From assembly GCA_025617745.1 (NCBI GenBank), contig CM046853.1, positions 61,823,024-61,887,023 of the forward strand: DNA of 64,000 nt, in the 5' to 3' direction. Source of the stretch: Heliocidaris erythrogramma (lineage: Eukaryota > Echinodermata > Echinoidea > Camarodonta > Echinometridae). Made by a program: the position numbers and the translations under genes. This document shows positions 11,249-23,971 of the stretch, piece after piece; positions within the stretch are counted from its first letter, which is position 1; each line of letters begins with the position of its first letter. A model generated the notes under the pieces. That model did not search any database. It was not told the DNA's origin and saw only the letters and a program-made list of their open reading frames with translations.

Positions 11249-12635
11249 ATGATAACCGTTTTTCAGTGAATTAACTGTCCAAAATGTCTGAAATTTCCAG
11301 GCACATTGGCCTATCTTCAAAAAGGTGGGGGCATGTCCCCCTGCCCCCCGGATTGGCGCCCATGGCCGTTTTGCTCATTATGTTAATGGAGTCGTATGTA
11401 TAACGGCTTAACTAGAACGGTGAAGTCAACCCAGATAAAACACATTCAAAATTGTCGAAACACCGCTCATGAGGGAGATTGTCTTCTGATATAATTTATA
11501 TAAGTGGCCCCTTTTGCCCTTTCCTTCATTTTCGTTCAACCTGATTTTCTTCTTTGATTTCCTCAAAGCAATTAATCCAAGATTCGCATTATTCTTTCTT
11601 ACACAATTTGAAACATGCAATTCAGTTGTTGGATTCAAAGAACGTGGATTGAGAAGAGTCACAGGCCTAACATTTCTCGCAAATGTTGGGCTAATAATAT
11701 TGTGCCTGTCTGTGCCTTTTCTCTTCAAAATATCTCTATTCTGTCACGCCCCCCCCCCCCCCTCTCTCTCTCTCTCTCTCTGTGCCAAAGAAGGGTGAAG
11801 TTCTCTGTCGATGAGACAACATTTCCCAATTTGATTGACTTGAAAACGACGCTGACACAAAAAATCAATGGACTGGAAGAGAGACTTCTATACCACTGAA
11901 GAAGTTGTATTTCCCTGCATTATGCGGGTATATGTTGTTGTCCGTGGCGGTATACAAAAGCCCATACTGCATATTGTAACTTGAAAGAAACGTGAAACCC
12001 TGGGCTGTGGCCTCACTTTATAACAATAGATCCACTTTATGAATACACGAGTCGAGCTATTGTTCATCTCAGGGCGTGATGCTAGAGTAACTTTGGATAA
12101 AAGGAGTTTTTTCTTTGATTGTGGTGGTTATTTTGACGGTTATCCTCATTTGGGGAAAAAGCGTATAAATCGAATAATGCCAGGAGAGTAATTATTGTAC
12201 GCAACAAGGTATAGTTTTGTTATGCAGAGGCACATTTCACTGGCTCACTGCACGCCTTCATTGAGTTTGGATGCGCTATGAATTACACTAATGAAGATAA
12301 GTCAATAAAATTTAGAATACTTTGCAAGCTAATTGATTGGAGGTGTACTTTGGATAGAACTGGGCCCTCGGTGAACACGTCCCACACGCATCATGTGTCG
12401 CCATTAAACATTACTTTTTTTTTTACAAGCCTTTTTCTTTTAGTGCTGTTGTTGTTCTTGGATGTTTTACACAATCATATATTTAAACCCAAACCCAGCC
12501 TAGGCCAAACGAATTATCATTCGAGGAGAAAAGCGATTGACACGAGGAGGAAAGATGAGGAGTCATCATGCATGGTCATACTTACTTTTTACGTTTCATT
12601 TTCCTTCTCCATTTCCCCATCTCTCATGTCCCACC

Positions 12636-12656
12636 CCTCTCTCTCTCTCTTTTTTT

Positions 12657-12689
<33 letters not shown>

Positions 12690-12691
12690 CC
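12636..12691. repeat. (CT)n/(TCTCTT)n tract
   Basis: An almost pure pyrimidine stretch of CT repeats interrupted by T runs. It produces spurious Ser/Leu/Phe-rich frames. Confidence 0.9.
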
Positions 12692-14696
12692 TTTTATTAG
12701 GGGCATTCGATTGCTAGGGCATCATGCACTAGCACTACGGTATATAGCATTTCAACATGTTTTTTCTTCAATAAACAAAATCTGTACTATAGGCCTAGGC
12801 CTATATAGTGATATCTTTGTTTATGAATCTGACTCTTTAAACCCAAAGTATGAGAAAGACCTTTTAACTGAATAAGTAATTAGCACCACATTAATCATGT
12901 TTAACCCCCATAAGATTATTCCCAATGCCTTTATTTTTTTATATACAGTAGGCGTATGCATTTTTAATGAAAAGCGTGATGGTCATGAAAGATCTTTCTG
13001 AGGAGGATATTTATACAGGCTCACTTTGTGTCTCAAAAAGCATGAAGGTGACTTCCATCCTTATATCCTATATATTTTTGTTCGATTGGAGAAGGTTTCT
13101 CGTGAACAAATCCTCCCTTGAACAATTTTTCGACCGTGCGTGATACAAAAATGGACTCTTTTTTCACAACCATTCTTTTCTTGAAGGAAACGCTGTGGTA
13201 ATTGTGAAATCAGTGTATTTCTTTTGAATGTTTGGTGGTTCGCAGTACAAACGACTTTATTTTCGACAAGACTGTAACAAACAAACCTTGCGGATTTCAC
13301 TTGTTTGTGTACAGCTTTTCAAATCTTTTGCAGGTGGACTTCTTTTATGCTAGTGCACTCTCGCATGGAGAGGCCTAAGGACCATTTGAGCCCCCCCCCC
13401 CCCCCTCTCGTGATTAAATGCTTTGCAACGGCTTTTTGTGAATAGCAATACATCCTTCATGGAATTTAGGAGCAACAGCTCATTTTGCAGGTGATACTCA
13501 GCACAATTACTTTCAATGTTTTTTTGTTTTTGTTTTGAAAAAATAATCATGACAGCCTTTGTATAAACAGAGGCATTGAATTTTTTTCACTTCTCATTTA
13601 ATGGTGATTGATTTCCAAATACGTTCACGTTGCTTGTGAAAAGACATTGTTTCTTCCAGTGTATCTTCTACATGATTTGATAAATATAATTTATATTTAT
13701 TTGCATACAATCCGTCCTCTTCCTCCCCTCCTTCTCTTTATCGTCTTTTTGTTGTTGTTTTTTTTAAGCCAATCTATATTTTTCTCTCTTTCTGATGTAG
13801 ATTTCCGCATTCCATTATCAGTAATATAGATTCCAAACGTACTCTGGCGAGTTCAGGCAATCTAGAGGACCAGCCGTTTCCATGACAACAGCATGGAACC
13901 TGGTTACGATAAATCAAAACTTGACACCCTAGCTTGATAGATATGGGAAAATTTTAATTCCAATGTATATCGCAATTCGTGCTAACAAACTTTGCTTTTT
14001 CCTTGTACCATCAATAAATATGTAGCTCGTGTAGTTAGTAGTTACCCCTCCTACACGTCTCTAGATTTAATCATAGATAGCGCATGTATTAGGGATGTGG
14101 GACCAAATTCGTTGACAGATTTTCCAACTAGCAATGGAAATGTATAATATGAAAAAAGTTCTTCTTATTGATTACTTTTACAAATAAATATCGAAAATTT
14201 TACAATATGTTTTATGCAACAATAACGGATTTAAAATGTAATATGGGGGTGGTCATGTCCCCCATCCATATACGGATGTTTAGATTGCTCTTGATTTTTT
14301 TTTAATTAGTATTCTCTCTCTGCTAAAAAATGAAAAAAAAAAAAAGAAATTCCCTCATTTTTAATTTCCCTGGTGTCACGTCCGTGATCAGTTTTGCTTA
14401 GGAGTGAATATCGAGTGAAAATCGAGCTCTCTCTAAAAAGAAAAGAGTGACATTTCACTCTCTTTTTCACCGTCTATTTTCAGTCCCCGGGGAGGTACGT
14501 CAGTGATCACTCGATTTTTGTTTTATTAGAGAGCACTAATCCCCATCTGACCATACACAAACCCAAATAAACCAAATAAAGCATCAATAGTAGAAATCAA
14601 TATTATGGATGTGAAAGACGCCATTTAAGATGGGTTGAGGGTACAAGCTAGTGTGGCCGTTAAAAAGGACAGTCATGTCAATGTGAATCGTTGAAA

Positions 14697-14874
14697 AAGG
14701 GCTAAACGTCTGGTTATTAAATTTGTCCGATAACGAGATTTTCAATTAAAATTTCAAAGTATACCTTACTACGGTATGTACGTATGAGTATGCTCGTATA
14801 GAACCAAGCCTCGAGGGTGTACTTTTAATGAAAAATCTAGTTATCGTTATCGTTATAGAATGTGACCAGCCCTT
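14697..14874. mobile_element. Possible MITE with AAGGGCT termini
   Basis: The 178-bp segment begins AAGGGCT and ends AGCCCTT. Weaker complementarity continues inward (CGAGATTTTCAATTAAAA against TTTTAATGAAAAATCTAG). No convincing target duplication was found. Confidence 0.35.
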
Positions 14875-17538
14875 AATATCTCGGAGTTCATAGCCCCTGG
14901 CCTGACCATATTGAATTAGAATGAATCGGATTAAATTGATAGAGATTGAAATGAAATGACTTAGGCTTATAGGTTAAAGTTTATTGACTCTAATTAGATA
15001 AAAGAGATTCGAGATTTACCAAAATCAGAATGAATTGGACCGAATTATTGCTATCACCGTCTTCATTGTTAACTGACTGACTTGCGGTTGAGCCACATAA
15101 TTCTGTTTGAATTAATGCAACAAATTCTTACACCAGACGAGATTTGTTTAATGATTTCTCTATCATGACCCGTATTATTTCAAACAGATCTATTTTTTGT
15201 TTTAGTGAACATGCCTTAGGGAAAAATCAGGCAAAATGCCTGGCTCCGTGAGGGATCCAGAAGAAAAAAAAATCCAGCTGAAGTCTTGTGGCACGCCCCA
15301 TGCTAATTGGAAGCCCGTCGCAGTAATGCTTACACTCAATCGTTCATCCGCGGTCCTGGTATTATGGGGCAACATCTGGGAATGGAATCAGCTTGGGAGA
15401 AAGGGGCACTAAATTAAGAAATAATTATGATTACTTCAGCAGACGATTGTGATTGAACTTGATGTTAGTCTTCGTACCAATCTCCGTGTGAAATAGTTTC
15501 TCAAAATAACAGATCTAGAAAATATCAGACAAAACAGTACCCCCACTTAGCAAGAGTAATAGATGTGCAGCATATAAAATAATATAGTATCTTGCGACAG
15601 ACATCACCCATAATGAGCTGAAAGAGGACAATTTAAATTCCTAATCAAATTTCTTTGAAGACAGGCTATCATGACATGAAATAGAAACGCGATTGGATCC
15701 CTTGAGATAATTAGGGTCTATTTGCAAAATAGTGTAGGTCTAATTATTAATAAATGCGGTGACTCTATATAATTTCTGCACGACATCTTGATTGCATGTA
15801 ATTTGATAAAAACTTGTAATTAATTCATGTTATGAGCCATTACACATCAGCAAAGGATCAGATGGTCTTGGATAGTAAATGCCCGAAGGACAGTGCAAGG
15901 TACAAGGATTAGCATACATGTGTGAACATACAGGTACAATAATGCCGTATACAGTTCCTAATAACATTTTACCCGTTTCACTTTTTTTATTCAGAGAACG
16001 GGCAAAAATAGGGACCTGTTTTATAGTGAGGTGACAGCCATTCGTAATATATTTTGTATCCATTTAAATCATGGTTTTAATTTGACCATTGGCTGCAAAT
16101 GCCCGAATACTGAAGTCTGCAGCCCCCCCCCCCCCCCCATCCGTCATCGCCTGATTTTCCTCGTATATTATGTCCATGATTGAGAACAAAGCAAATTAAT
16201 ATTTCCTCAAAGTCGTACTCGTTGAAGCATGAATCAACAAGCATGTTGAACGCATTAACAAATTGAAAATTAGGATTCAGTCACATTATGAATAGATCCG
16301 TCAAGACGCTGGTGAAACATTTGCAAATTTCATGGAATATTAATGTTTCGTGAATAAGAGCAATCATTATTATTATCATTATCATTTAATGTTTCTTGTT
16401 TTCCATGTGGGCTCAAAAACGCCCACAAAGTCATGTACAAACGATCTACCAAATCCACTGAAATGAAAATGATTTAATGTTTGTTTTTCTTGGTTCAGTG
16501 CTTGCCAAATTAAATAATTATGAAGAAACATACATTTTCCGGATATTATCATTACAATGTATAATTCCGTATTGTCCGAGGTTATTGTCTGAACCCGTCA
16601 TGTAGTCTTGAATTTATTTTGACGTCCTTTACTATATATATGCTTATAGAGCAAAGTAATCAGGGCTTCGTCGACTTGATATCATAGTGATTATTAAAGT
16701 AGAGATAACTACTTGTTCTCACACGGTTCTCTGCTTTCATTATTATTATGTCAATGATAGCGACTTGTTATCATACCATTCTTATCACATGTAAATATAT
16801 ATCGCGATGAGAACGTCTTGGCTCCTGTGATAATCAAAATGATATACTGAAGAAACGTATGGAGATGCATGTACATATATATTGCCCATGGGTTTTTTTT
16901 TTCTTCAACTAGTCATGTTCGATAATTGCGCATTTATCTCTTCGTACTTTCCAGAACCACGTTTGTAAGGAGTGTTATAACATTGTGTGTCTCTAAAATA
17001 GCAAATAAATGAAAAACATTACAGGTTAGCCTGAGTTAGTTTTTTTTTATATAGTTTGTTAATTCAATCACTGCTCTTTGAAGATCCATAATGTTTATCG
17101 AAATAAGTGCAATATTTGTTTTTGTTTCAACCCCACCTATATTGATATGCATTTATCGTACAGAGCACACAATTTTCTGCATGTATAGTTTGAATTAATG
17201 TCGCACAAACACATATATGCACATTGTTTATGGGAAAATGAATAACGCACCGGGATAACAATCATGACAATGGAGGTGTAAATCATAGACATTTTCGCAC
17301 ACAGAAAAGTATAATACAAACGCATTTAACAAAACTGGCATTGTGCTGGTGGTGGTGGTATACGTCACCATTACTCATTATCAATTATCCAACAGCACGC
17401 ATAGAACATTAACTATAGATTTTTAATTGTTCTGAGTCTGCATGCATGAAAATGCACTTGAGTGGGGCAAAGGTCGACATTTATCAACAACCATGCCGTG
17501 GCGTGGCGTATCCAGCATTGCTCTCTTGAAGTCCCAGG

Positions 17539-18600
17539 GAATTTAACAATTATTTCACAACTGTGGCAGAAAAATTAGCTAGTAATCTGCCAGATAGCAA
17601 CGCAAATGAATTTGGAACGGACAGCGTTAAATTACAAAAATTATACGACACTAAGGGTGTGTCGAAAGGTTGTTTTCTTTTTTCTCCTGTCAAAGAAAAG
17701 TTTGTTTTAGATGAATTAAATAAGTTGAAAATATCAAAAAGTACCGGGCTTGACTTGGTACCTGCCAGATTTTTGAAGGATGGAGCTAAATATTTGTATG
17801 AACCTTTAACTTACATTATTAACTTATCTATCTCAACTTCCACCTTCCCTGATGAAATGAAAATTGCAAAAGTAACACCCCTTTATAAAAAGAAAGATAA
17901 AACTAATGTTAGCAATTATAGACCGATTAGCGTTTTAAGTATAATCTCGAAGGTCCTAGAGAAATGTGTGTATGCCCAATTAGAGAACTACTTTCAAGAA
18001 AACAAAATAATATACGAATTTCAATCTGGTTTTAGAAATGGTTATTCCACTGAAACTTGTCTTATTCACCTGTTAGATTTTGTCAGGAACGAAATTTCCC
18101 AAGGACGTTTTGTCGGGATGGTTCTTCTTGACTTGCAAAAAGCCTTCGATACCGTTAACCATAATATACTGTTAAGTAAATTAGAAGTAATGGGTTTAAA
18201 TTATGCATGTGTGCAATGGTTTAGGTCTTATTTGACCAATCGTCATCAAGTTGTCTCGTTGCAAAATGTACTCTCCGATTCTATGCCCATAAGATGCGGA
18301 GTTCCCCAGGGGAGCATATTAGGTCCTATTCTTTTCATGTGCTACATTAATGATATGTGTGTTTGTGTCAACGACAGTAAATTACTTTTATATGCGGATG
18401 ATAGTGTGTTACTATATTCTGGTACTGATCCTAAGCTGATCGGGGAAAAACTTAGCTTAGAATTATCAAACTGTGTTAATTGGATGACAGCAAATAAGCT
18501 TAGCTTACATATTGGTAAAACCGAAAGTATTTTGTTTTGTTCGCGGGGTAGGCTGAAGTATACTGATGATTTCAATATAAGTTATAACATTAAATTGTAA
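17539..18600 (+). pseudogene. LINE reverse transcriptase fragment
   Basis: The open frame continues upstream of its first methionine-like codon (EFNNYFTT precedes it), consistent with 5' truncation rather than a true start. RT motifs appear in order: NYRPISVLS, FRNGYSTE, LLDLQKAFDTVNHN (catalytic Asp), PQGSILGPILF, and LLYADDSVLLY with YADD at 18391-18402. The frame stops just after the RT core. About 50-60 residues that normally link RT to the C-terminal region appear to be missing, so this copy carries a deletion as well as a frame change and is dead. Confidence 0.85.
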
Positions 18601-19528
18601 TAAAATTCTTGTATCGTTATCAAAATTGCATGAACTTAAAATCAAGACGCATTTTAAGTTTTTCCTTAATACAATGTTTATTTGATTATGCTAATGCGGC
18701 ATGGTACTGCAGTCTAGGCAAGGTGGATCAAAACAAGTTAAAAATAATTCAAAATAAGATTGTAAGATTTATCAATCACTTACCACCAAGAACACACATT
18801 GGGAAGAGTGAACTTGAAACAGCTGGTCTTTTTCATGTAAACCTTAGATCACAACAACTTTTAATTCACCATGTACATAAGATTTTTTACTCTAATGCAG
18901 ATCACTATATTTCAAATAATTTTACTCGCTCTTCAAGTGTTCATGGGCATGACACTAGAAATAGTCAATTTAATTTCGTAGTGCCTAAGCGGAAAGGTAA
19001 AATTGGAAATTCCTTTTATTTTAACGGTATTCTTTTCTGGAATTCCCTCCCAAATCATGTTAAGTCAGTTAAGAATTTTTTACATTTTAAAAGGGTATTG
19101 AAGCATCATCTGAAAAATGTGTCTACTCCATAACTATATTTCTCCTCTCCTTTTTGTAGCTCAGATGGTTTTCTCCTATATTATATGACTTATGTACCAA
19201 CGTTTATTATCGATAGTTTCATTATGATTTTCTGTATATAGTTTTTTCCGTTGAGTAAGTCTTGTTTTCACATTTATGTAATCTTCGCCTACTTTATAAA
19301 AATGTTATGTTTTATTTTGCTACTTTAGTACATTCTTATTACTTGTCGTACGTGTACGATAGTCTTGTAGCCGTACTAATGTGTTTTCTTAGTGTATTTT
19401 TTAATCAGTTATTTAGGTAAGGACCCCATTGGAAATAAGCCATTTCGGCTTTCATGGGCTATCCTGTCATGGTACCTGGTTATGTTTGTATTGCAATATA
19501 CCTGACGAATAAAATCAAATCAAATCAT
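17540..19528 (+). mobile_element. 5'-truncated non-LTR retrotransposon (LINE)
   Basis: A ~2-kb element with no 5' end carries a reverse transcriptase region and a C-terminal part. It has a 3' UTR and a short repeated tail (AATAAAATCAAATCAAATCA). The 7-bp direct repeat CAGGGAA at 17535-17541 and 19529-19535 is a plausible target-site duplication. The RT motifs suggest the jockey/CR1 side of the LINE tree; the clade is not resolved. Outside it, GGCGTATCCAG (17505-17515) and CTGGATACGCC (19559-19569) face each other, so the LINE may have landed inside a small TIR element. Confidence 0.85.
18609..19133 (+). pseudogene. LINE C-terminal region, displaced frame
   Basis: This frame continues the same element after the deletion. 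It includes CLFDYANAAWY, KIIQNKIVRFINH and HGHDTRNS, then FWNSLPNHVKS near the end. These are typical of the region C-terminal to RT in jockey/CR1-like LINEs. It is in a different frame from the RT part, with no intact start of its own. Confidence 0.75.
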
Positions 19529-19569
19529 CAGGGAAAGAAATTGATTTTTTTTAAAATCCTGGATACGCC

Positions 19570-20054
19570 GTTTCCTACGTGTTATGATTGCTTTAAATAT
19601 CAGAAAAGAAATGCTCGTGTCCATGGTTTAATGATCAATTAAGAATACAAATCAGATGAGACGTAGCAACTTCCTTCCATGAGGTGACACTCTTATGTAT
19701 TCGCCCAATTACTTATTAAGGTTGAAAAGTAATGAAATACATCTTCACAGGGATGGAAGTATTTATGCATATAGATAAACATGTTTCCACATTGTCAAAT
19801 GATTTTATTTCTTTCTTCTCTCTCTCTCTCTCTCTCTCTCTTTTTCTCTCTCTCGGCTCATTATCTTAAGTGTCTTGTGTCTTATTTTCACGTATCGTAT
19901 AACTACGTCCAGTGCCAAACATGAAAGTTTGGTATGGGTCCCCTATTATAATCGTATTAATGAAATAATTATCACGAAATTATTGTTCTTATTTTGAAGC
20001 AGAAGAGCTATTCTTAGGCAATGCATCTTTATTTTTTATGTTACCACTATTTAA
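19570..20054. other. Gene-free stretch with (CT)n
   Basis: AT-rich DNA with a CT microsatellite at about 19819-19855. No gene is seen. Confidence 0.5.
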
Positions 20055-20745
20055 GTTTTTATTGATCAGAAGAAAGCTTTAAATATTATTTTATGAATTT
20101 GCAGGCGTCATCTTATGATATTGACACGATGTTTATTTAGTTGTAAAAAAACTGTTATGGAAGCTTGATATTTTGCTCGAATGTTTTCTTAAAGTGGAAT
20201 AAAACTAAACTGAACTGAATCATTACACTCGGATATTTCCATCTTAACATTTTACTACATGAACTTTGTGTTTCACATTTCAGCGTGAGCTGTATGGTTA
20301 ATCGTAGTCACGCTATTAATAAGAGGAGTAAGCTAATATTTGAGAGAATATTTGAATGTAATGTTCGTGTTCAGAACATTATAAAATGAGTCCATGCCTT
20401 TTACATCACCCCAAAGTACATAGTTATTCTAGCAACGACCACAGAACAAACAATTTAAAGTTTGATATTGATCGGGATAATATTAGTCGAATCATTTGAC
20501 ATGCGAGAGCATGGCTTCCATAAAATATGTTAGGGACGGGGGGGGGGGGGGGGAATGTCTAACATTTTTCTCAGAAAATTTTCCATGCAGTAAGGGAACA
20601 TTTACAAATCAGCCAATGCATTGCAGTGCTTCCATAAAGTATGTTTGGAAGGAGGGTGGGGGGGGGGGGGGGGTGTCTAACATTTCCCCCGAAATTTTTC
20701 CATGCAGAAAGGGACAATTACAAATCAGCCAATGCATCCCAGCCT
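20055..20745. repeat. Segmental duplication, copy 1
   Basis: The segment is repeated 1,558 bp downstream at 21613-22285 in the same orientation. Shared blocks include TTTTTATTGATCAGAAGAAA, GGAAGCTTGATATTTTGCTC, CATTACACTCGGATATTTCC (copy 2 TATTACACTCGG) and GAGAGCATGGCTTCCATAAA. Two related ~128-bp units (from 20510 and 20628) each contain a G run and TTTTCCATGCAG. Confidence 0.9.
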
Positions 20746-20865
20746 AAAAAGGGTCTTAAAAAAGAGGCCGAAAGGATCCTAAGATTTAAAAGAAAACATA
20801 CAAAAAATACACCCAAACAGAAATACTATCTCAACTAACAGTCATTTCTTAGCATGACAGAGACA

Positions 20866-21610
20866 TAACCACTGGCGTAGACAGGGGGCCCAGGGGGCCA
20901 CCCCCCCCCCCCTATTCAGCCACTAAAAAAAAAAAAAAAAGCAGGAGCGAAAAAGCGGGGGAAGTGAGAGAAAAAGGCCTAAAAATGTGCTATAAGCCGT
21001 TATCTTTCTCTCAAACTTTGCTAAAACGTCGAAGTTTTCCGGCTTCTCTCGGGAAGGGTGCAATAACTCTCCTCTCCCTGCACCAACCCCTGTGACATAC
21101 AGTGCAGTATTGCGTCCAAATAACTGAAAAGCAGCCAGGTCGTCGAACTAACTTTCCGCCTTAAAAAAGGTGTTACGAGCCGTTATCTCTCTCTCAAACT
21201 TGCTGTAAAACGTAAGAGCTTTCGCGCTTTGCGCGGGAGGGGGAAAACTCCCCCTTCCTGCACCCACCCCTGTTACCTACATATTGCGTCCAAGTAACTG
21301 AAAATCAGTCGGGGTGTCGAACTATAACTTTTCGCCTAAAATATTGTTTGCTACAAGCCGTTATCTTTCTCTCAAATTTGCTAAAACGTCAGAGAATAAG
21401 CGCTTCGCGAGGGAAGGGGAAAACTCCCCCTCCCTGCACCCGTCCCTGTTACAGTGCAGTATTACGTCCAAATAACTTAAATGCAGTCCGGACGTCGAAA
21501 TAACTTTCCGCCTAAAACAAGGTGCTACGAGCCGCTATCTTTCTCTCAAATTTGTTATAAAACGTCAGAGCTTTCCCCTTCCTGCACCCACCCACTGGGG
21601 AGCACGCAAA
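20866..21610. repeat. Inserted block with four ~178-bp tandem units
   Basis: The block between the two duplication copies starts ACCACTGGCGTAGACAGGGG, which resembles a hAT-type terminus. It holds four units marked by GCCG(T/C)TATCT(T/C)TCTCTCAAA at about 20998, 21177, 21355 and 21529. Each unit also has CCCTGCACC and GCGTCCAAATAACT motifs. It looks like a minisatellite carried by or grown inside a DNA element. Confidence 0.7.
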
Positions 21611-21612
21611 GC

Positions 21613-22285
21613 GTTTTTATTGATCAGAAGAAACTTTAAATATTTATGAATTTGCATGCAGTCGTCATCGTATGATATTGAAACGATGTTTATTTAGTTG
21701 TAAATAAAACTGTTATGGAAGCTTGATATTTTGCTCGAATGTTTTCTTAAAGTGGAATAAAACTAAACTGAACTGAATTATTACACTCGGATATTTCCAT
21801 CTTAACATTTTACTACATGAACTTTGTGTTTCACATTTCAGCGTGAGCTGTATGGTTAATCATATAATTATGTCAAGCTATTTATACGAGGAGTAAGCTA
21901 ATATTTGAGAGTAATATTTTGACTGTAATGTTCGTGTTCAAAACATTATGAAAGGAGTACATGCCTTTTACATCACCCCATGAGTACAAGGTTATCCTAG
22001 CAACGATCACAGAACAAACAATCTACAGTTTGATATTTATCGGGATAATATTAGTCGAATCATTTGACACGCGAGAGCATGGCTTCCATAAAATATGTTA
22101 GGGAGGGGGAGGGGGGGGGGGGAATGTCTAACATTTTTCTCAGAAAATTTTCCATGCAGTAAGGGAACATTCACAAATCAGCCAATGCATTGCAGTGCTT
22201 CCATGAAGTATGTTTGGGAGGAGGGTGGGGGGGGGGGTGTTTAATATTTTCCCCGAAATTTTTCCATGCAGAAAGGGACAATGCA
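21613..22285. repeat. Segmental duplication, copy 2
   Basis: Second copy of the 20055-20745 segment with substitutions and indels. The G-run/TTTTCCATGCAG units number three here (about 22080, 22200 and 22340, the last beyond the copy's core), against two in copy 1. Confidence 0.9.
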
Positions 22286-22803
22286 TCCCATTACTTCCAT
22301 AAAGCAGGAATATGCTTGCCTAGTACCTCCTAGCATAAATTATGTTTGGGATGAGGGTGGTGGGGGGGGGGGGGGGAGGGGTGTCTCTCATTTCCCTCGA
22401 AAATTTTCCATGCAGTTAAGGGACAATTGGTTGTTGATATAATCACTGATAAATTGGTAACACGAAACCCCGAGGAATTCATCAAAATGAGCGTGTCGAC
22501 ATTAAAATGCTGGAAAATAACAATTTGGGTGCAATTTCGTCGGAGGAGGGTCGCTGGAACATTCTTCATGGGATTGTCGGACCCGATTTGTCAACACATA
22601 TACTGTATACACAAACAAAAGGGCAAAATCTTTCGCCAAGTGCAGTAAAATTGTGACCAAAATGTCCTCCGGTTTAAAAAATAAAAACTTCCACTAAGGA
22701 TTCCATTTTTCTAAATTTATTCTTTGGTTTGAAAAAAAATAATCACACTTGCTGACAATAATCTTAGTGAATTGTGCGACAACCCTACTTCTCTCCCAAA
22801 TAG

Positions 22804-22931
22804 ACGATGTTGGGCTATTCTGTCCACAATCAGACACAGATGATAATTATGAAGATGAGCTCTTCGGAGTTAGGGAACAACCCATCAGAAAAATAGGAAA
22901 TATGTCTATGGATAGTAAGGATTTAGAGTAA
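22804..22931 (+). other. Possible orphan 3'-terminal coding exon
   Basis: A pyrimidine-rich acceptor (CCTACTTCTCTCCCAAATAG) is followed by an open frame to TAA at 22929-22931. The frame encodes an acidic peptide of about 42 residues that includes DTDDNYEDELFG. Its composition is more protein-like than its surroundings, but no upstream exon with a matching phase was found and the family is not recognised. Confidence 0.15.
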
Positions 22932-23933
22932 TACAAAGGATCCCTGTTATAGTGTCGAGCATTTCGAGCAGACGAGCAAAGGGACTCCTTCGAATTACGC
23001 TTGAATTCATTTTCAAATCTTTCTTTGAAAAGAGCATTTCCATTCTGATATACTGTGGATACATGCATGTCTATACGGTCATAATTATATTTCTTGTGTA
23101 TTCTACTGTGAATTATTCGAATTTCCTCCAATAAAGAAATGACTCCCAACAAGTAAAACTAATCTAAATGGAACACATTCTGTCGCCCATTGTATGACTC
23201 AGTAATAATCGTCTTTGATATGAATTAAATTCCTCACATCATTGGAAGAAAGAAAAAAAAACACATAACGGTGGCGAATTTAAGGCCCCTACAATGTTTT
23301 GTCTTCTATCCAGTTCCCTCTGTCATACCATGCATACAAGTAATTTGGCGTTTAGGAGGCTCCATGGCGCACACCTCCTCTGTTCTCAAACCCCGGATCC
23401 ACCACATCAGACTGTACTTAAACATGAGGGACGGGACAAACACTCGGAATCACGCGCTCATAAAATTTCCATATTCATAATCATTTCACAGGCAATGAAT
23501 ACAATATGATATATGTGTTCCTCTTTCCTTCCAGTTTTATGATAAGCCTTGCTGGTGATCAGTCAAATATCATTGTCTTAGAGAAATCGAAATGAGAATA
23601 CGTATGACTGGCGTCAGGGTTATTGATGAAACATTGGGGGGGGGGGGGGACTTTTTCTGGTGTGAAGGGGGAGGTGGTATCAAAATAATCAAAATTTGTC
23701 AATAATTCAATGCATCCAGATGTAAATGACAAGGAAAACAACATCAATCATAAAATGGTCCTCAATTTTCAAATTTGGCAAAACATATATATTTTTAAAG
23801 TATATATTTCTGTATGTTTTTATGTAAATGGATATGTCTGTCTCGATCTGTCACTGTCTCTGTCTGTTTCCCTCCCTCTCTATCCCTGCTATTATCTTAT
23901 CATGCTCTGTCTTTATTTTCCATATCTCCACAT

Positions 23934-23971
<38 letters not shown>

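Larger units (their letters stand above)
11249..17504. other. Gene-free intergenic region
   Basis: No supported gene on either strand. It contains a C14 plus (CT)n tract at 11749-11781, a CT-rich tract at 12636-12691, and C runs near 13391 and 16123. There is a weak inverted-repeat element at 14697-14874. Short frames are chance or low-complexity translations. Confidence 0.6.

Noticed and set aside
12278..12875. Two overlapping plus-strand frames of 140 and 112 codons
   Set aside because: Their length comes mostly from the CT-rich tract at 12636-12691.
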